A stretch of DNA of 64,000 bases from Pedobacter ghigonis (GCF_903166585.1 NZ_CAESCM010000020.1:1-64000), one strand, 5' to 3'. Shown: positions 50,745 through 59,815, counted from the first letter of the stretch. The notes: generated by a model from the letters alone, not told the origin. Numbers and translations are program-made.

Positions 50745-51518
50745 ATGAAAAAAATCCTTTTATGTTTAGTTTTTTCACTATTTAGTGCTTCGTTTTTATG
50801 TGCACAAGAGGGAAAAAGGAACCTGAATATTGTGTTTATAGGCAATAGTATAACTCAGGGTGTACAATTGGCCAATGTGGTCGAAGCTCCGCCAGCTAAC
50901 GCAGTTGCTTATTTGCTTAAACAAAAAGGAATTGGAACAGTTAAATTCAGCAATCAGGGGCATAGCGGGTACACCACTTTCGATTTTTTACCCAGTGAAA
51001 CCCGTACGTTTACTAAAATAGAGGAAGCTGCAAATGCTTTTACTGATAAAGAAGCACTGCTTGTTTTTTCGGTGAAACTCGGTACGAACGACAGTGCAAT
51101 ACAAGGCCCTCATGGTTCGCCCGTATCTCCCGACCGATATATCGAAAATGTAAAAATTATAGTCGATAAATTATTGGCTGATTTTCCTAAAGCTGTAGTG
51201 GTATTGCATCATCCGATATGGTATAGCCCAAATACCTATAATAGTTCCAAATACCTGCAGGAAGGTTTATCGCGATTGCAAAGCTATATTCCAAAAATAG
51301 ATAGTCTGGCTAAAAGTTACCGGTTAACTCATCCGAAACATGTGTTTGTGGGCGACAAGAAAGCATTTGCTTATTTTAAGAAGCATCACTTAACCGAACT
51401 AATTCCTGAGAAAGGACAGGCGGGTACTTTTTATTTGCATCCAAATAAACTAGGGGCAGCATCATTGGGTAAGTTTTGGGCAGAAGCGATAGGAAGTATT
51501 GTAAGGAAAAATTTTTAG
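50745..51518 (+). CDS. Secreted SGNH/GDSL-family hydrolase
   Basis: 257-residue secreted esterase with signal peptide MKKILLCLVFSLFSASFLCAQ. SGNH blocks: VFIGNSITQG (Ser nucleophile), QGHSGYTT (Gly), VKLGTNDS (Asn) and a C-terminal HPNKLG His with an upstream acid. This class includes carbohydrate deacetylases (sialate or xylan O-acetylesterases), so it may remove acetyl groups from glycans. It is 45 bp after the GHKL gene and convergent with a small XRE gene. Substrate uncertain. Confidence 0.85.
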   Translation: MKKILLCLVFSLFSASFLCAQEGKRNLNIVFIGNSITQGVQLANVVEAPPANAVAYLLKQKGIGTVKFSNQGHSGYTTFDFLPSETRTFTKIEEAANAFTDKEALLVFSVKLGTNDSAIQGPHGSPVSPDRYIENVKIIVDKLLADFPKAVVVLHHPIWYSPNTYNSSKYLQEGLSRLQSYIPKIDSLAKSYRLTHPKHVFVGDKKAFAYFKKHHLTELIPEKGQAGTFYLHPNKLGAASLGKFWAEAIGSIVRKNF

Positions 51519-51531
51519 CCTGTAAAGCCAG

Positions 51532-51756
51532 TTAAAAGTCGAGTAAATCTTTCGGGTGGATATCTAATCCTTTAGCCAGTTCAATAATTGTGGTAAGCTG
51601 CACATCAAATTTACCGTTTTCGATTTTAGAAATATTGCTGTCATCAATCTCACAATTCCGGGCCATGGCGCGCAAACTCAAGCCTTTTTGGTTCCTGATC
51701 TTCTGCAGATGGAAACCAAATTTCTTTTGAATTTCTGAGCCTTCTTTCTTAATCAT
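51532..51756 (-). CDS. XRE-family transcriptional regulator (small HTH)
   Basis: 74-residue protein consisting of one HTH_3 domain: FGFHLQKIRNQKGLSLRAMA then CEIDDSNISKIENGKFDVQL and TIIELAKGLDIHPKDLLDF. It has no other domain. Such small repressors often regulate themselves or a neighbouring toxin, but no partner is recognisable beside it. It is convergent with the SGNH gene, 13 bp apart, and is separated by a hairpin from a hypothetical gene on the same strand. Confidence 0.88.
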   Translation of the reverse strand: MIKKEGSEIQKKFGFHLQKIRNQKGLSLRAMARNCEIDDSNISKIENGKFDVQLTTIIELAKGLDIHPKDLLDF

Positions 51757-51803
51757 TAAGGTTATAATTATTAAGCGCTCAAAGTCTCTAACTTATTTTA
51801 AAT

Positions 51804-51829
51804 AATTGCGGTGATTTGTTACCGCAATT
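51804..51829 (-). terminator. Palindrome between the hypothetical gene and XRE gene
   Basis: AATTGCGGT (51804-51812) and ACCGCAATT (51821-51829) form a perfect 9-bp stem with an 8-nt loop. It sits downstream of the 51854-52162 gene and upstream of the XRE gene on the minus strand. There is no T run, so it may instead be an operator for the XRE protein. Confidence 0.4.
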
Positions 51830-51853
51830 TCAGTTATTTGTATTATATTTGAT

Positions 51854-52162
51854 TTAATAATTAGGTATTAACTTGCTGTCTGCAACTTCGTTATCAGGTT
51901 TCGATGCTGGCTTGATTAATATAATAGGCAAGCGGTTTAAAATTGCAATAGCTGTTTGAGTAGACAAAAAGCCAATCATTTTCTGGGATTGTTTCGCAAT
52001 AAAATGCAGTTGCGTGGGGCTTAATGTAAAATGTTCAGCCATCCATTTTTTAAAATCCAATGAAATCAGATCTGCTTCTGCTTTAAGTTGGACATCGGTA
52101 AGTTGGTAAAGTTGATTTTGAAGGTCTTGCCCCCCCAAATCAGTAAATGGAAATTTTTGCAT
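51854..52162 (-). CDS. Hypothetical protein of about 102 residues
   Basis: The start at 52162 (MQKFPFTDLGG) is chosen: a minus-7 promoter element sits at 52212-52205 on the minus strand, so the upstream Met at 52291 would not be in the transcript. The protein begins acidic and Gln-rich, has helical stretches (QLTDVQLKAEADLISLDFKK), a hydrophobic segment near MIGFLSTQTAIAILNRLPIILI and a polar tail. No family is recognised. It lies upstream of the XRE gene on the same strand and may form a unit with it. Confidence 0.6.
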   Translation of the reverse strand: MQKFPFTDLGGQDLQNQLYQLTDVQLKAEADLISLDFKKWMAEHFTLSPTQLHFIAKQSQKMIGFLSTQTAIAILNRLPIILIKPASKPDNEVADSKLIPNY

Positions 52163-52204
52163 AATAGTAGGTGTTAAGGTTAATAAATTCCCCAATCGGG
52201 TAAG

Positions 52205-52212
52205 CAAACATA
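52205..52212 (-). promoter_or_regulatory. TAnnTTTG element for the 51854-52162 gene
   Basis: Minus strand TATGTTTG, 43 nt upstream of the ATG at 52162; no good minus-33 box. It decides the start choice. Confidence 0.4.
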
Positions 52213-52385
52213 ATCTCCGTTTAATATTTTTTTGTGGGTTTAAAGTGGTTTTAAAGCTGAACGATAGCAAAAAATGAGCTGAACGATACATGTTCTCTTA
52301 ATTTTGGAGAACCTTTTGCAGTAGGACTTATAAGTTTCTAATTATCTGAAACCTGAAGTTGGTCTATCACATTAAATTTAACGCT

Positions 52386-53182
52386 ATGTACCTCTCCAAA
52401 TGCAACATTGCTTATCCGGTAATTTATTATCGTACACCTGTTTTTTTATTGGCTGCTCATTATCTTGTAGCTTATGGCGAACCCGAAAGCATTTTTACTT
52501 TACTGCAATTACCCTACTATTATCGGGCTGTTTTGGGAAGCTTTATCATTACATTGGCAGGAGGCGAGTTTGTTTTAGCTATTACCAGGTATTTAGATAA
52601 AATAAAGCCCTGGACAACCAGTTTTAGTAGCAGGCTTTGGCTTCAACTGATTTTTGGAGTAATGTTAACGTTACTGGTGATGGTTTTACTAGCGGCAGTC
52701 TACTTTTATATCAGCGGAAAAAATATTATTACAGCAGGGTATTTTAAGTACGATTTTACCCTGGTGGTTTGCTTTGTGCTGTTTTTAAATTTAATGTACT
52801 TAATTATTGCTCAAATGCGGGGATTGCAGCAACGGTCAAAATTTCGCTTGCCAAATAAGCATAAACCATCAGAAGTTAACCAAAGTAAAACGGAAGTCGT
52901 AGCCATTTTCCTCTAGGGCAGGGTTATTTAGCGGTTTTAAAAAACGGTGAATCGGTAATATGGAGTAAAACGCTCGAGCAAAGTTTAAGCGAATTACCTG
53001 CAGATCAATATTTTTTAATTAACCGTTCGGATATTGTAAACCGGGCTATTATTACAGGCTTTGAGTTGGGAGACTCGAGGCGGTTGAAACTAATTTTAAA
53101 ATGTAATTTGCCCAATAACCGCAGTTTAATAGTTAGTCAGCGTAAAGCAGTGGCTTTTAAGCGGTGGTATAAAGGGGATTAA
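52386..53182 (+). pseudogene. LytTR-type membrane regulator split by a frameshift
   Basis: Two adjoining frames make one LytTR regulator. The first (52386-52916) gives four transmembrane helices (ending near LMYLIIAQMRG) and a linker up to a TAG after VVAIFL. The second frame, shifted by one base, continues from about 52920 with GYLAVLKNGESVIWSKTL, DQYFLINRSDIVNRAIITG, LKLILKCNLPNNRSLIVSQR and KRWYKGD, stop at 53180-53182: a C-terminal LytTR DNA-binding domain. Joining them gives about 265 residues, the usual size for Bacteroidota LytTR membrane proteins. The indel lies around 52905-52920. It is either a real null mutation or a sequencing error. Confidence 0.8.
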
Positions 53183-53375
53183 ACAGGCTGTTTAATCAGG
53201 TATCTGAGGATTATTTAGTCAATATACACCGATTGATACCCGCTTTTACAGCTTTTTATCCAAAAACGCATTAAACTTGCTATTTCGATATTATATAATC
53301 ATTTTTATGGCTACACTTTGTTTACACAACAGGTATGCAGCTTATTTATTCTGAAAATAGTTTGGTATAGTTAGT

Positions 53376-54113
53376 ATGAGCGAACAGCAGGAAGACTTTG
53401 CGTCTGATTATTCCATTTCTATTTATGCCTTAAGCGAAAAAGCCTTAACAGTGGTATTTGGCCAGGTAATAAGCGAAACACTGTGGCATCTGGTAAGCAG
53501 CTTTAACCGGCTTCTAACGCAAAATCCTTTTTCGGGCCTAACCACTACCGTACCTGCATACAGCACATTAACTGTTTTTTTCGATCCCTTAGTGGTTGCC
53601 TCGGCAGATTTGCCAGGTAAAACCTGTTACGAAAAGGTTTCGGCTTATTTAAAGACAATTAGCCACAATGAGCCCGGCCAAACAGGGCTTGGGGGAAACC
53701 ATATCGTTATCCCGGTATGTTATGGGGGCGATTTTGGACCTGATATTTTAACTGTTGCTCAAAACAACGGCCTTAGCGAAACGGAGGTAATTACCTTACA
53801 CAGCGGTGCCAGTTATCGTGTTTATATGATAGGCTTTGTACCCGGTTTTGCTTATATGGGAGGGATGCCACAAACATTGGCTACTCCCCGAAAACAGGTG
53901 CCAGCAGCTGCAATACCTGCCGGTTCTGTGGGTATAGCCGGATTACAAACCGGTATTTACCCAATTGAAATACCCGGTGGCTGGCAGATTATTGGCCGAA
54001 CCCCATTGCAGTTGTTTGATGCAACGCGCCAACAACCTGCGCTTTTAAAAGGTGGCGATTCGATTACCTTTAAAGACATTACCATCGAAGAATTTAATGC
54101 TTACCGGGTTTAA
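53376..54113 (+). CDS. pxpB: 5-oxoprolinase subunit PxpB (KipI-like)
   Basis: Small carboxyltransferase-like subunit of the prokaryotic 5-oxoprolinase PxpABC, which opens 5-oxoproline to glutamate with ATP. Signatures: IYALSEKALTVVFG at the start, TTTVPAYSTLTVFFDP, IPVCYGGDFGPDI, GFVPGFAYMGGMP, and RKQVPAAAIPAGSVGIAG with TGIYPIEIPGGWQIIGRTP, all typical for the KipI/PxpB (AHS1) family. Length 245 is slightly long. First gene of pxpB-pxpC-pxpA-transporter, with 3 bp to pxpC. Confidence 0.93.
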   Translation: MSEQQEDFASDYSISIYALSEKALTVVFGQVISETLWHLVSSFNRLLTQNPFSGLTTTVPAYSTLTVFFDPLVVASADLPGKTCYEKVSAYLKTISHNEPGQTGLGGNHIVIPVCYGGDFGPDILTVAQNNGLSETEVITLHSGASYRVYMIGFVPGFAYMGGMPQTLATPRKQVPAAAIPAGSVGIAGLQTGIYPIEIPGGWQIIGRTPLQLFDATRQQPALLKGGDSITFKDITIEEFNAYRV

Positions 54114-54116
54114 AAG

Positions 54117-55118
54117 ATGGAGATAAGCATGATTAAGCCTGGACTGTTAACTACCGTGCAAGATAGGGGAAGATACCAATACCTTGCGCAGGCTATCCCC
54201 GTTTCGGGCGCTATGGACCAGCTGGCCCACCGCCTGGCCAATAAAGCCGTTGGCAATGACGATGATAGGGCAACCCTCGAATTTACCTATGCAAATGCTT
54301 CATTTAAAACCCATACGGCTGTTTTGCTGGCTTACTCGGGCGATGGCGCTTTTTTGATGTACAGAGGCGAGATAATGCCTGCAGAAAAACCACTGCTTTT
54401 TCCGGAAGGGGCAATACTTACTTTTACCCATAACCCGCTAGGCGCACGTACCTACCTGGCTGTAGCAGGGGGCTGGCAGGTACCCGAGATAATGGGAAGT
54501 AAAAGCACTTACCTGCCGGTTAAATTTGGTGGTTTGGAGGGGCGTAAACTGGTTGCAGGTGATGTGTTGTGCAATGGTGATGCCATCAGTGCTGTTTCTG
54601 CAGCTATTATACATGAGTTGAGCAGCAGGGGTTTAATTTATCCCAACTGGCGCATTTCGCGCGAAATTTTGTTGCCGCTTAACCGGAAAAGCATCAGAGT
54701 GGTACTAGCTAACGAATTTAACTGGTTTGATGCCAGCTCGATTATTGCATTCTTAACCAAAACATACCAAATCAGTTTAAAGAGCGATAGGATGGGTTGC
54801 CATTTATCGGGCAAACCTATGGTTCGGAAAGCAAAGAAGGAACTGCTCAGTACCGCAGTTACCCCCGGTGTTATACAGGTAACAGGCAATGGCGATTTGG
54901 TGATATTAATGGCCGACTGCCAGACAACTGGTGGCTACCCGCGTATTGCACACGTTGCCGATGTAGATTTACCATTATGTGCACAGTTAAAACCAGGAGA
55001 TGAGATCAGTTTTTCTGAAATATCGAGAGATGAAGCAGAAGAACTTTATCTTCAGCAAGAGCATGATTTGTTGTTGATTAGCAAGGCTATAAATATAAAG
55101 TACACCAGCACAATATGA
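54117..55118 (+). CDS. pxpC: 5-oxoprolinase subunit PxpC (KipA-like)
   Basis: Biotin-dependent-carboxyltransferase-like subunit (AHS2) that together with PxpB phosphorylates 5-oxoproline. Seen: TTVQDRGRYQYLAQAIPVSG at the start, MDQLAHRLANKAVGND, LEFTYANASF, TYLAVAGGWQVPEIMGSKST and GVIQVTGNGDLVILMADCQT. 333 residues, normal. It follows pxpB by 3 bp and overlaps pxpA by 4 bp (ATGA), so translation is coupled. Confidence 0.93.
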   Translation: MEISMIKPGLLTTVQDRGRYQYLAQAIPVSGAMDQLAHRLANKAVGNDDDRATLEFTYANASFKTHTAVLLAYSGDGAFLMYRGEIMPAEKPLLFPEGAILTFTHNPLGARTYLAVAGGWQVPEIMGSKSTYLPVKFGGLEGRKLVAGDVLCNGDAISAVSAAIIHELSSRGLIYPNWRISREILLPLNRKSIRVVLANEFNWFDASSIIAFLTKTYQISLKSDRMGCHLSGKPMVRKAKKELLSTAVTPGVIQVTGNGDLVILMADCQTTGGYPRIAHVADVDLPLCAQLKPGDEISFSEISRDEAEELYLQQEHDLLLISKAINIKYTSTI

Positions 55119-55882
55119 AAGAAATAGATCTGAATTGCGATATGGGCGAAGCATTTGGAAATTATACCATGCCCAATGATGTTGAACTGATGGATTACAT
55201 TTCATCAACCAATATTGCCTGTGGTTTTCATGCAGGCGATCCTGCCGTAATGCAGCAAACGGTGGCCATGGCCATCAAAAAAGGAGTGGCAATAGGTGCA
55301 CATCCGGGCTTGCCCGATTTGCAGGGTTTTGGACGCAGGGAAATGAAAATTTCGGCACAGGAAGCCTATCAGCTTACGTTGTACCAGATTGGGGCTCTAA
55401 GCGCTTTTGTAAAGGTCGCAGGAGGAAAATTAAATCACGTAAAAGCACATGGTGCACTTTACAATATGGCTGCTAAAGATGCAGAACTTGCTAAAGCCAT
55501 TGTACAAGCGGTGTATGATTTTGATCCGAAATTAATTTTGTATGCACTTTCGGGGAGTAAAATGATTGCTGAAGCCCAAAATAAGGGCATTGCAACTGCC
55601 TCGGAAGTTTTTGCTGATCGAAGTTATCAGGATGACGGATCGTTAACGCCGCGCACCGAAGCCGGTGCGCTGATTACGGATGAAAACGCGGCTTTAAATC
55701 AGGTTGTTGCTTTTGCATTAAAACAGGAAGTGCGCAGTGTAAGCGGTAAAATTGTTGCCGTTGATGCCGAAACCATTTGCGTGCATGGCGATGGTGTACA
55801 CGCAGTAACCTTTGCAAAACGCATTGCCGAAAAGTTAAAATCGGAAGGGATTTTGGTTAAAGCTCCACGATATGAAAAATAA
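55115..55882 (+). CDS. pxpA: 5-oxoprolinase subunit PxpA (LamB/YcsF family)
   Basis: LamB/YcsF family hydrolase-like subunit completing PxpABC. Motifs: IDLNCDMGEAFGNYTMP, STNIACGFHAGDPAVM, GVAIGAHPGLPDLQGFGRR, VKAHGALYNMAAKD, SEVFADRSYQDDGSLTPR and ICVHGDGVHAV. Length 255 is normal. It overlaps the upstream pxpC by 4 bp and the downstream transporter gene by 11 bp, a tightly packed operon. The pathway recycles 5-oxoproline, which forms from N-terminal glutamine or glutathione breakdown. Confidence 0.95.
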   Translation: MKEIDLNCDMGEAFGNYTMPNDVELMDYISSTNIACGFHAGDPAVMQQTVAMAIKKGVAIGAHPGLPDLQGFGRREMKISAQEAYQLTLYQIGALSAFVKVAGGKLNHVKAHGALYNMAAKDAELAKAIVQAVYDFDPKLILYALSGSKMIAEAQNKGIATASEVFADRSYQDDGSLTPRTEAGALITDENAALNQVVAFALKQEVRSVSGKIVAVDAETICVHGDGVHAVTFAKRIAEKLKSEGILVKAPRYEK

Positions 55883-57056
55883 GTACAATTGGAGCGTGCT
55901 TTTAGGTGCTGCCTTCTTAATGGCTTCGTCGGCCATTGGGCCTGGCTTTTTAACGCAAACAGCTGTATTTACGCAGCAGCTGGGCGCTAGTTTTGCTTTT
56001 GTAATCCTGCTTTCAATCGTACTCGATGCCATTGCCCAGCTCAATATCTGGCGCATTATAGCCGTTGCCGATAAACCTGCACAGGATATTGCCAATAAGG
56101 TGTTTCCCGGATTGGGTTATTTTATTTCCTTTCTTGTCTTTTTGGGCGGTTTGGCTTTTAATATCGGGAATATTGCTGGGGCTGGACTTGGTTTAAATGT
56201 ATTGTTCGGCATCAGTGTTGGGCAGGGGGCAGTAATCAGCGCAATTATGGCTATTGGTATTTTTATTTACAGAGAAGCCGGTAAGGCCATGGATCTTTTT
56301 GCCAAATGCATGGGGCTGATTAAAATTTTACTCGCCCTGTTTATTGCCTATACCAGTTCGCCACCCCTGGCCGAGGCAGCTTTAAGATCGGTTAATCCTA
56401 CGCAATTCAGTTTTACGGCAGTTTTAACCATAGTTGGCGGAACGGTTGGTGGTTACATTACCTTTTCGGGGGCACATCGTTTGTTAGATGCCCGCCAAAC
56501 CGGCATACAACACCTTGGTGCTGTGAACAAAGGAGCTTTAAGCGCAATAGGTTTGGCATCGATAATGCGTTTATTATTGTTTATTGCTGCATTAGGCGTG
56601 GTAAGTAAAGGTTTTACCTTAGATGCCGGTAATCCGGCTGCTTCGGTATTTAAACTCGCCAGTGGCGAAATCGGTTATAAAATATTCGGTGTAGTAATAT
56701 GGGCTGCAGGTATCTCTTCGGTAGTTGGTTCGGCTTACACGTCTGTATCTTTCATTAAAAGCTTTAACCCTTTGATCCTTAAATTTAACCGCGCCATTAT
56801 CATTACTTTTATTTCTGTTTCCTGCGTTATTTTTATCCTCATTGGCAAGCCTGTTAAAATATTGCTAACAGTAGGGGCAATTAATGGTTTTATATTGCCT
56901 ATTGCATTAGGTGTAATGCTTGTTGCAGCTTACCGCAGTAAAATTATTGCCAGTTACAAACAGCCGCTATGGCTCACCTTAACGGGTTGGGCAGTGGTGC
57001 TTACCATGGTTTGGATGAGTTACGGTACCATAGTACAAATGATAAACGGAGAATAA
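55872..57056 (+). CDS. NRAMP-fold transporter without metal-binding motifs (YcsG-like)
   Basis: Inner-membrane protein of 394 residues with about 11 hydrophobic helices, of the NRAMP/LeuT fold. Position equivalent to the metal-binding DPGN of helix 1 reads IGPGFLTQ (Gly23-Pro24-Gly25), and helix 6 (about 181-205, TVGGYITFSGAHRLL) has no MPH. Canonical Mn/Fe ligands are therefore absent. The same association is known in Bacillus subtilis, where ycsG follows ycsF next to kipI-kipA. The likely cargo is thus 5-oxoproline or a related acid, not metal (inference). It overlaps pxpA by 11 bp and is 7 bp before an aminopeptidase gene. Confidence 0.82.
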   Translation: MKNKYNWSVLLGAAFLMASSAIGPGFLTQTAVFTQQLGASFAFVILLSIVLDAIAQLNIWRIIAVADKPAQDIANKVFPGLGYFISFLVFLGGLAFNIGNIAGAGLGLNVLFGISVGQGAVISAIMAIGIFIYREAGKAMDLFAKCMGLIKILLALFIAYTSSPPLAEAALRSVNPTQFSFTAVLTIVGGTVGGYITFSGAHRLLDARQTGIQHLGAVNKGALSAIGLASIMRLLLFIAALGVVSKGFTLDAGNPAASVFKLASGEIGYKIFGVVIWAAGISSVVGSAYTSVSFIKSFNPLILKFNRAIIITFISVSCVIFILIGKPVKILLTVGAINGFILPIALGVMLVAAYRSKIIASYKQPLWLTLTGWAVVLTMVWMSYGTIVQMINGE

Positions 57057-57063
57057 CACAACG

Positions 57064-59625
57064 ATGAAGATTAACTCTAAATACTTTTTTACCTTTTTAT
57101 TGCTCGGGCAGGCAGCTTTTGCCCAACAAAATAATACTGATATACCAGTTCAGCCGGGTGTATCATTCGCCCTGGCAAGCCACAGAAGCGCAACGATCAG
57201 TAATATTCAGTATCAGGTTCATTTTAGTATCCCGCAAGAACTTAGTGCAGTCATTCAATCTACAGAAAACATTGATTTTAAATTAAATAAGTTAAGTGAT
57301 GTACAGATTGACTTTAAGCAAAATGCTGATCATTTAAAGCGCATTATCGTTAACGGAAAGCAAGTCCCTGTTAACTTTAAGGAAGAGCATATCCTCATTG
57401 CCCACACGGATTTACATTTGGGGAATAACCGCATTGCCATTGAGTTTGTGGCTGGCAACGAATCGCTAAATAGGAATAAAGATTTCTTATACGCACTTTT
57501 TGTTCCAGACCATGCGCGCACCGTTTTTCCGTGTTTTGATCAACCCGATTTAAAAGCTAATTTTTTACTTTCATTAACCGTTCCAAGTGATTGGAAAGTA
57601 ATGGCTAATGCTGCCAAAAAGGATTCGCTGGTTAATGGTAATGCAATTACCTATAATTTTAAAAATTCGGATAAACTCCCCACATATCTGTTCTCTTTTA
57701 CTGCCGGAAAATATAATTACCTAAACCGAAAAGTGAAAAACCGAAACATGGAATTTTTGCACCGCGAAACAGATTCTGCTAAAATTAAGCTCAGTGTCGA
57801 TTCGGTGTTTACAGGCCATAGTGATGCGCTCGATTTTTTGGAAGATTGGACGGCCATTAAATATCCTTTTCAAAAAATCGGTTTTGCCGCCATTCCCGAT
57901 TTTCAGTTTGGAGGTATGGAGCACCCGGGCGAAGTGCAATACAAATCGTCGGCCTTGTTTCTGGATCAGGGGGCTACTAAAGATCAGTTTATTTCGCGTT
58001 CAAATCTTATTTCACACGAAACAGCACACATGTGGTTTGGCGATTTGGTTACCATGAAGTGGTTTAATGATGTGTGGATGAAAGAGGTGTTTGCCAATTT
58101 TATGGCCGATAAGGTTACAGAAAAGCTGATGGGTAAAAGCACTTTCGATTTGAAGTTTTTACAAGATCATTATCCTGCGGCTTATGGTGTAGATCGTACT
58201 TTAGGTGCTAATCCTATTCGTCAGCAATTGGATAATTTGCAGGAGGCGGGGTCGATGTATGGAAACATCATTTACCACAAAGCGCCAATTATGATGCGCC
58301 AGCTGGAGCAATTAATGGGCAAAGCAGCTTTTCAGAAAGGAATTCGCGAGTACCTTAAACTTTATGCCTATAAAAATGCTACCTGGAACGATTTGATTGC
58401 GATTTTGAGTAAATACACCAAAAATGATTTGTACAGCTGGAACAAAGTTTGGGTAAACCAACCCGGTCGACCCATATTTGGTTACGAAATTAAATACGAT
58501 GGCGATAACATCAGTAGCTTAATTTTAACGCAAAAAAGTGAAAATGGAGAGCCTCGCGTATGGCCTCAGGCATTTACCATTAAACTGGTTTATGGCGATA
58601 ACAGTAAGATTTTAAATGTGAATGCGGCAAATGCTACTACAATTATTAACGAGGCTAAAGGATTAGCCAAACCGCAGTACATGCTGTTTAATGCCGATGG
58701 TGCGGGTTATGGCTTGTTTCCTGTTGATATGCTGATGATGGAGAATATGGATGTGAAAAGCAATCCACTGGAGCGTGCATCAATTTATATCAATGCTTAC
58801 GAAAATATGCTTGCAGGCAATCACTTTAAACCTAAGTCATTGCTTAATTTTTATCTGAAAGGATTAGCCATTGAGAAAAACGAAATGAATTTAAGGTTAA
58901 TTACTAGCTATCTGACTAATATTTACTGGACTTTTCTTACGTCAGAAATGCGTACAGGCATGCATACTAGCCTCGAAAATGCCATTTGGACAGCTATGCA
59001 ACAGCAGGAACAGCAAAACCATAAAAAGATTTTATTCAACGCTTACCAAAATGTTTATATGGGGAAAGAAGCAGGGGAAAGGCTTTACCAGATTTGGGAT
59101 AAACAATTGGCACCAGATGGCGTTAAACTGCAGGAAGATGATTATAGTAGTATGGCTTTGACCTTGGCTCTTAAAACCGATACGGCAAATAGCATTTTAA
59201 AAACACAGTTAGCACGCACCAGTAATACCGACCGTAAAAACAGACTGATTTATCTGATGCCAGCGTTATCATTGGATCCAGCTGAAAGAGATCGTTTCTT
59301 TGATAGTTTAAAAGCGCGTCAAAACCGTCAGAAAGAGGCATGGACAACTACAGCATTGGCTTATCTACATCATCCGTTAAGACAGGGAACTTCTATCAAA
59401 TACCTGGGGCAAAGTTTGGCTTTATTGGAAGAAATACAGCAAACAGGCGATATATTTTTCCCGCAATCGTGGTTAGCGGCAATATTCTCGACTTATAATA
59501 GTCGCGAAGCTTATCAGGTGGTGCAGCAATTTTTGAAATCGCACCCTAACTATAACTCAAAATTAAAGGATAAGATTTTGCAGACTACAGATAACCTGCG
59601 GAGGGCACAGGAAATTGTAAACTAA
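57064..59625 (+). CDS. M1-family zinc aminopeptidase, exported
   Basis: Exported M1 metallo-aminopeptidase of 853 residues, signal peptide MKINSKYFFTFLLLGQAAFAQ. The substrate-binding motif is FGGMEHPGEVQ (Glu286 binds the free amino group), and zinc motif HETAHMWFGDL...KEVFANF uses His318, His322 and Glu341 with Glu319 catalytic. About 480-600 is a beta-domain and 600-850 a helical ERAP1-like C-terminal region. It removes N-terminal residues from peptides, periplasmic or surface. As the last gene of the pxp operon it would liberate N-terminal amino acids and feed 5-oxoproline or glutamate handling (inference). Confidence 0.9.
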   Translation: MKINSKYFFTFLLLGQAAFAQQNNTDIPVQPGVSFALASHRSATISNIQYQVHFSIPQELSAVIQSTENIDFKLNKLSDVQIDFKQNADHLKRIIVNGKQVPVNFKEEHILIAHTDLHLGNNRIAIEFVAGNESLNRNKDFLYALFVPDHARTVFPCFDQPDLKANFLLSLTVPSDWKVMANAAKKDSLVNGNAITYNFKNSDKLPTYLFSFTAGKYNYLNRKVKNRNMEFLHRETDSAKIKLSVDSVFTGHSDALDFLEDWTAIKYPFQKIGFAAIPDFQFGGMEHPGEVQYKSSALFLDQGATKDQFISRSNLISHETAHMWFGDLVTMKWFNDVWMKEVFANFMADKVTEKLMGKSTFDLKFLQDHYPAAYGVDRTLGANPIRQQLDNLQEAGSMYGNIIYHKAPIMMRQLEQLMGKAAFQKGIREYLKLYAYKNATWNDLIAILSKYTKNDLYSWNKVWVNQPGRPIFGYEIKYDGDNISSLILTQKSENGEPRVWPQAFTIKLVYGDNSKILNVNAANATTIINEAKGLAKPQYMLFNADGAGYGLFPVDMLMMENMDVKSNPLERASIYINAYENMLAGNHFKPKSLLNFYLKGLAIEKNEMNLRLITSYLTNIYWTFLTSEMRTGMHTSLENAIWTAMQQQEQQNHKKILFNAYQNVYMGKEAGERLYQIWDKQLAPDGVKLQEDDYSSMALTLALKTDTANSILKTQLARTSNTDRKNRLIYLMPALSLDPAERDRFFDSLKARQNRQKEAWTTTALAYLHHPLRQGTSIKYLGQSLALLEEIQQTGDIFFPQSWLAAIFSTYNSREAYQVVQQFLKSHPNYNSKLKDKILQTTDNLRRAQEIVN

Positions 59626-59683
59626 AATGATTTAGCGAGGTCAATGTTACTCATTTGTTACATTGGTTTTTGCCGATAATTTC

Positions 59684-59691
59684 TACTTTTG
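59684..59691 (+). promoter_or_regulatory. TAnnTTTG promoter of a candidate small RNA
   Basis: TACTTTTG matches the minus-7 consensus, with ATTG 18 bp upstream. No + strand gene follows; the nearest + features are the hairpin at 59716-59747 and a T run. Confidence 0.45.
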
Positions 59692-59695
59692 TCGC

Positions 59696-59755
59696 GAGAG
59701 CGTTAATTTAGATGGAAAGGGGTGAACATTAATTTGTTTCGCCCTTTTCTTTTTT
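59696..59755 (+). ncRNA. Candidate small RNA of about 60 nt with terminator hairpin
   Basis: Starting shortly after the promoter element, the transcript would hold AAAGGGGTGAACA (59716-59728) pairing with TGTTTCGCCCTTT (59735-59747) over 6 and 4 bp around a 3-bp mismatch, then a T-rich tail TCTTTTTT to 59755. It resembles a stand-alone transcript ending in an intrinsic terminator. A minimal frame MERGEH lies inside but is not persuasive. No known RNA family is recognised. Confidence 0.35.
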
Positions 59756-59815
59756 AAAGATTTTCGTATTTCAAGTAATTCTTTTGAAAACTGAATGCCT
59801 CTGATTTTTAGTTGT

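Noticed and set aside
52163..52291. Longer N-terminus for the hypothetical gene at 51854
   Set aside because: A minus-7 promoter element at 52205-52212 lies inside this extension, and the extra residues look non-coding.
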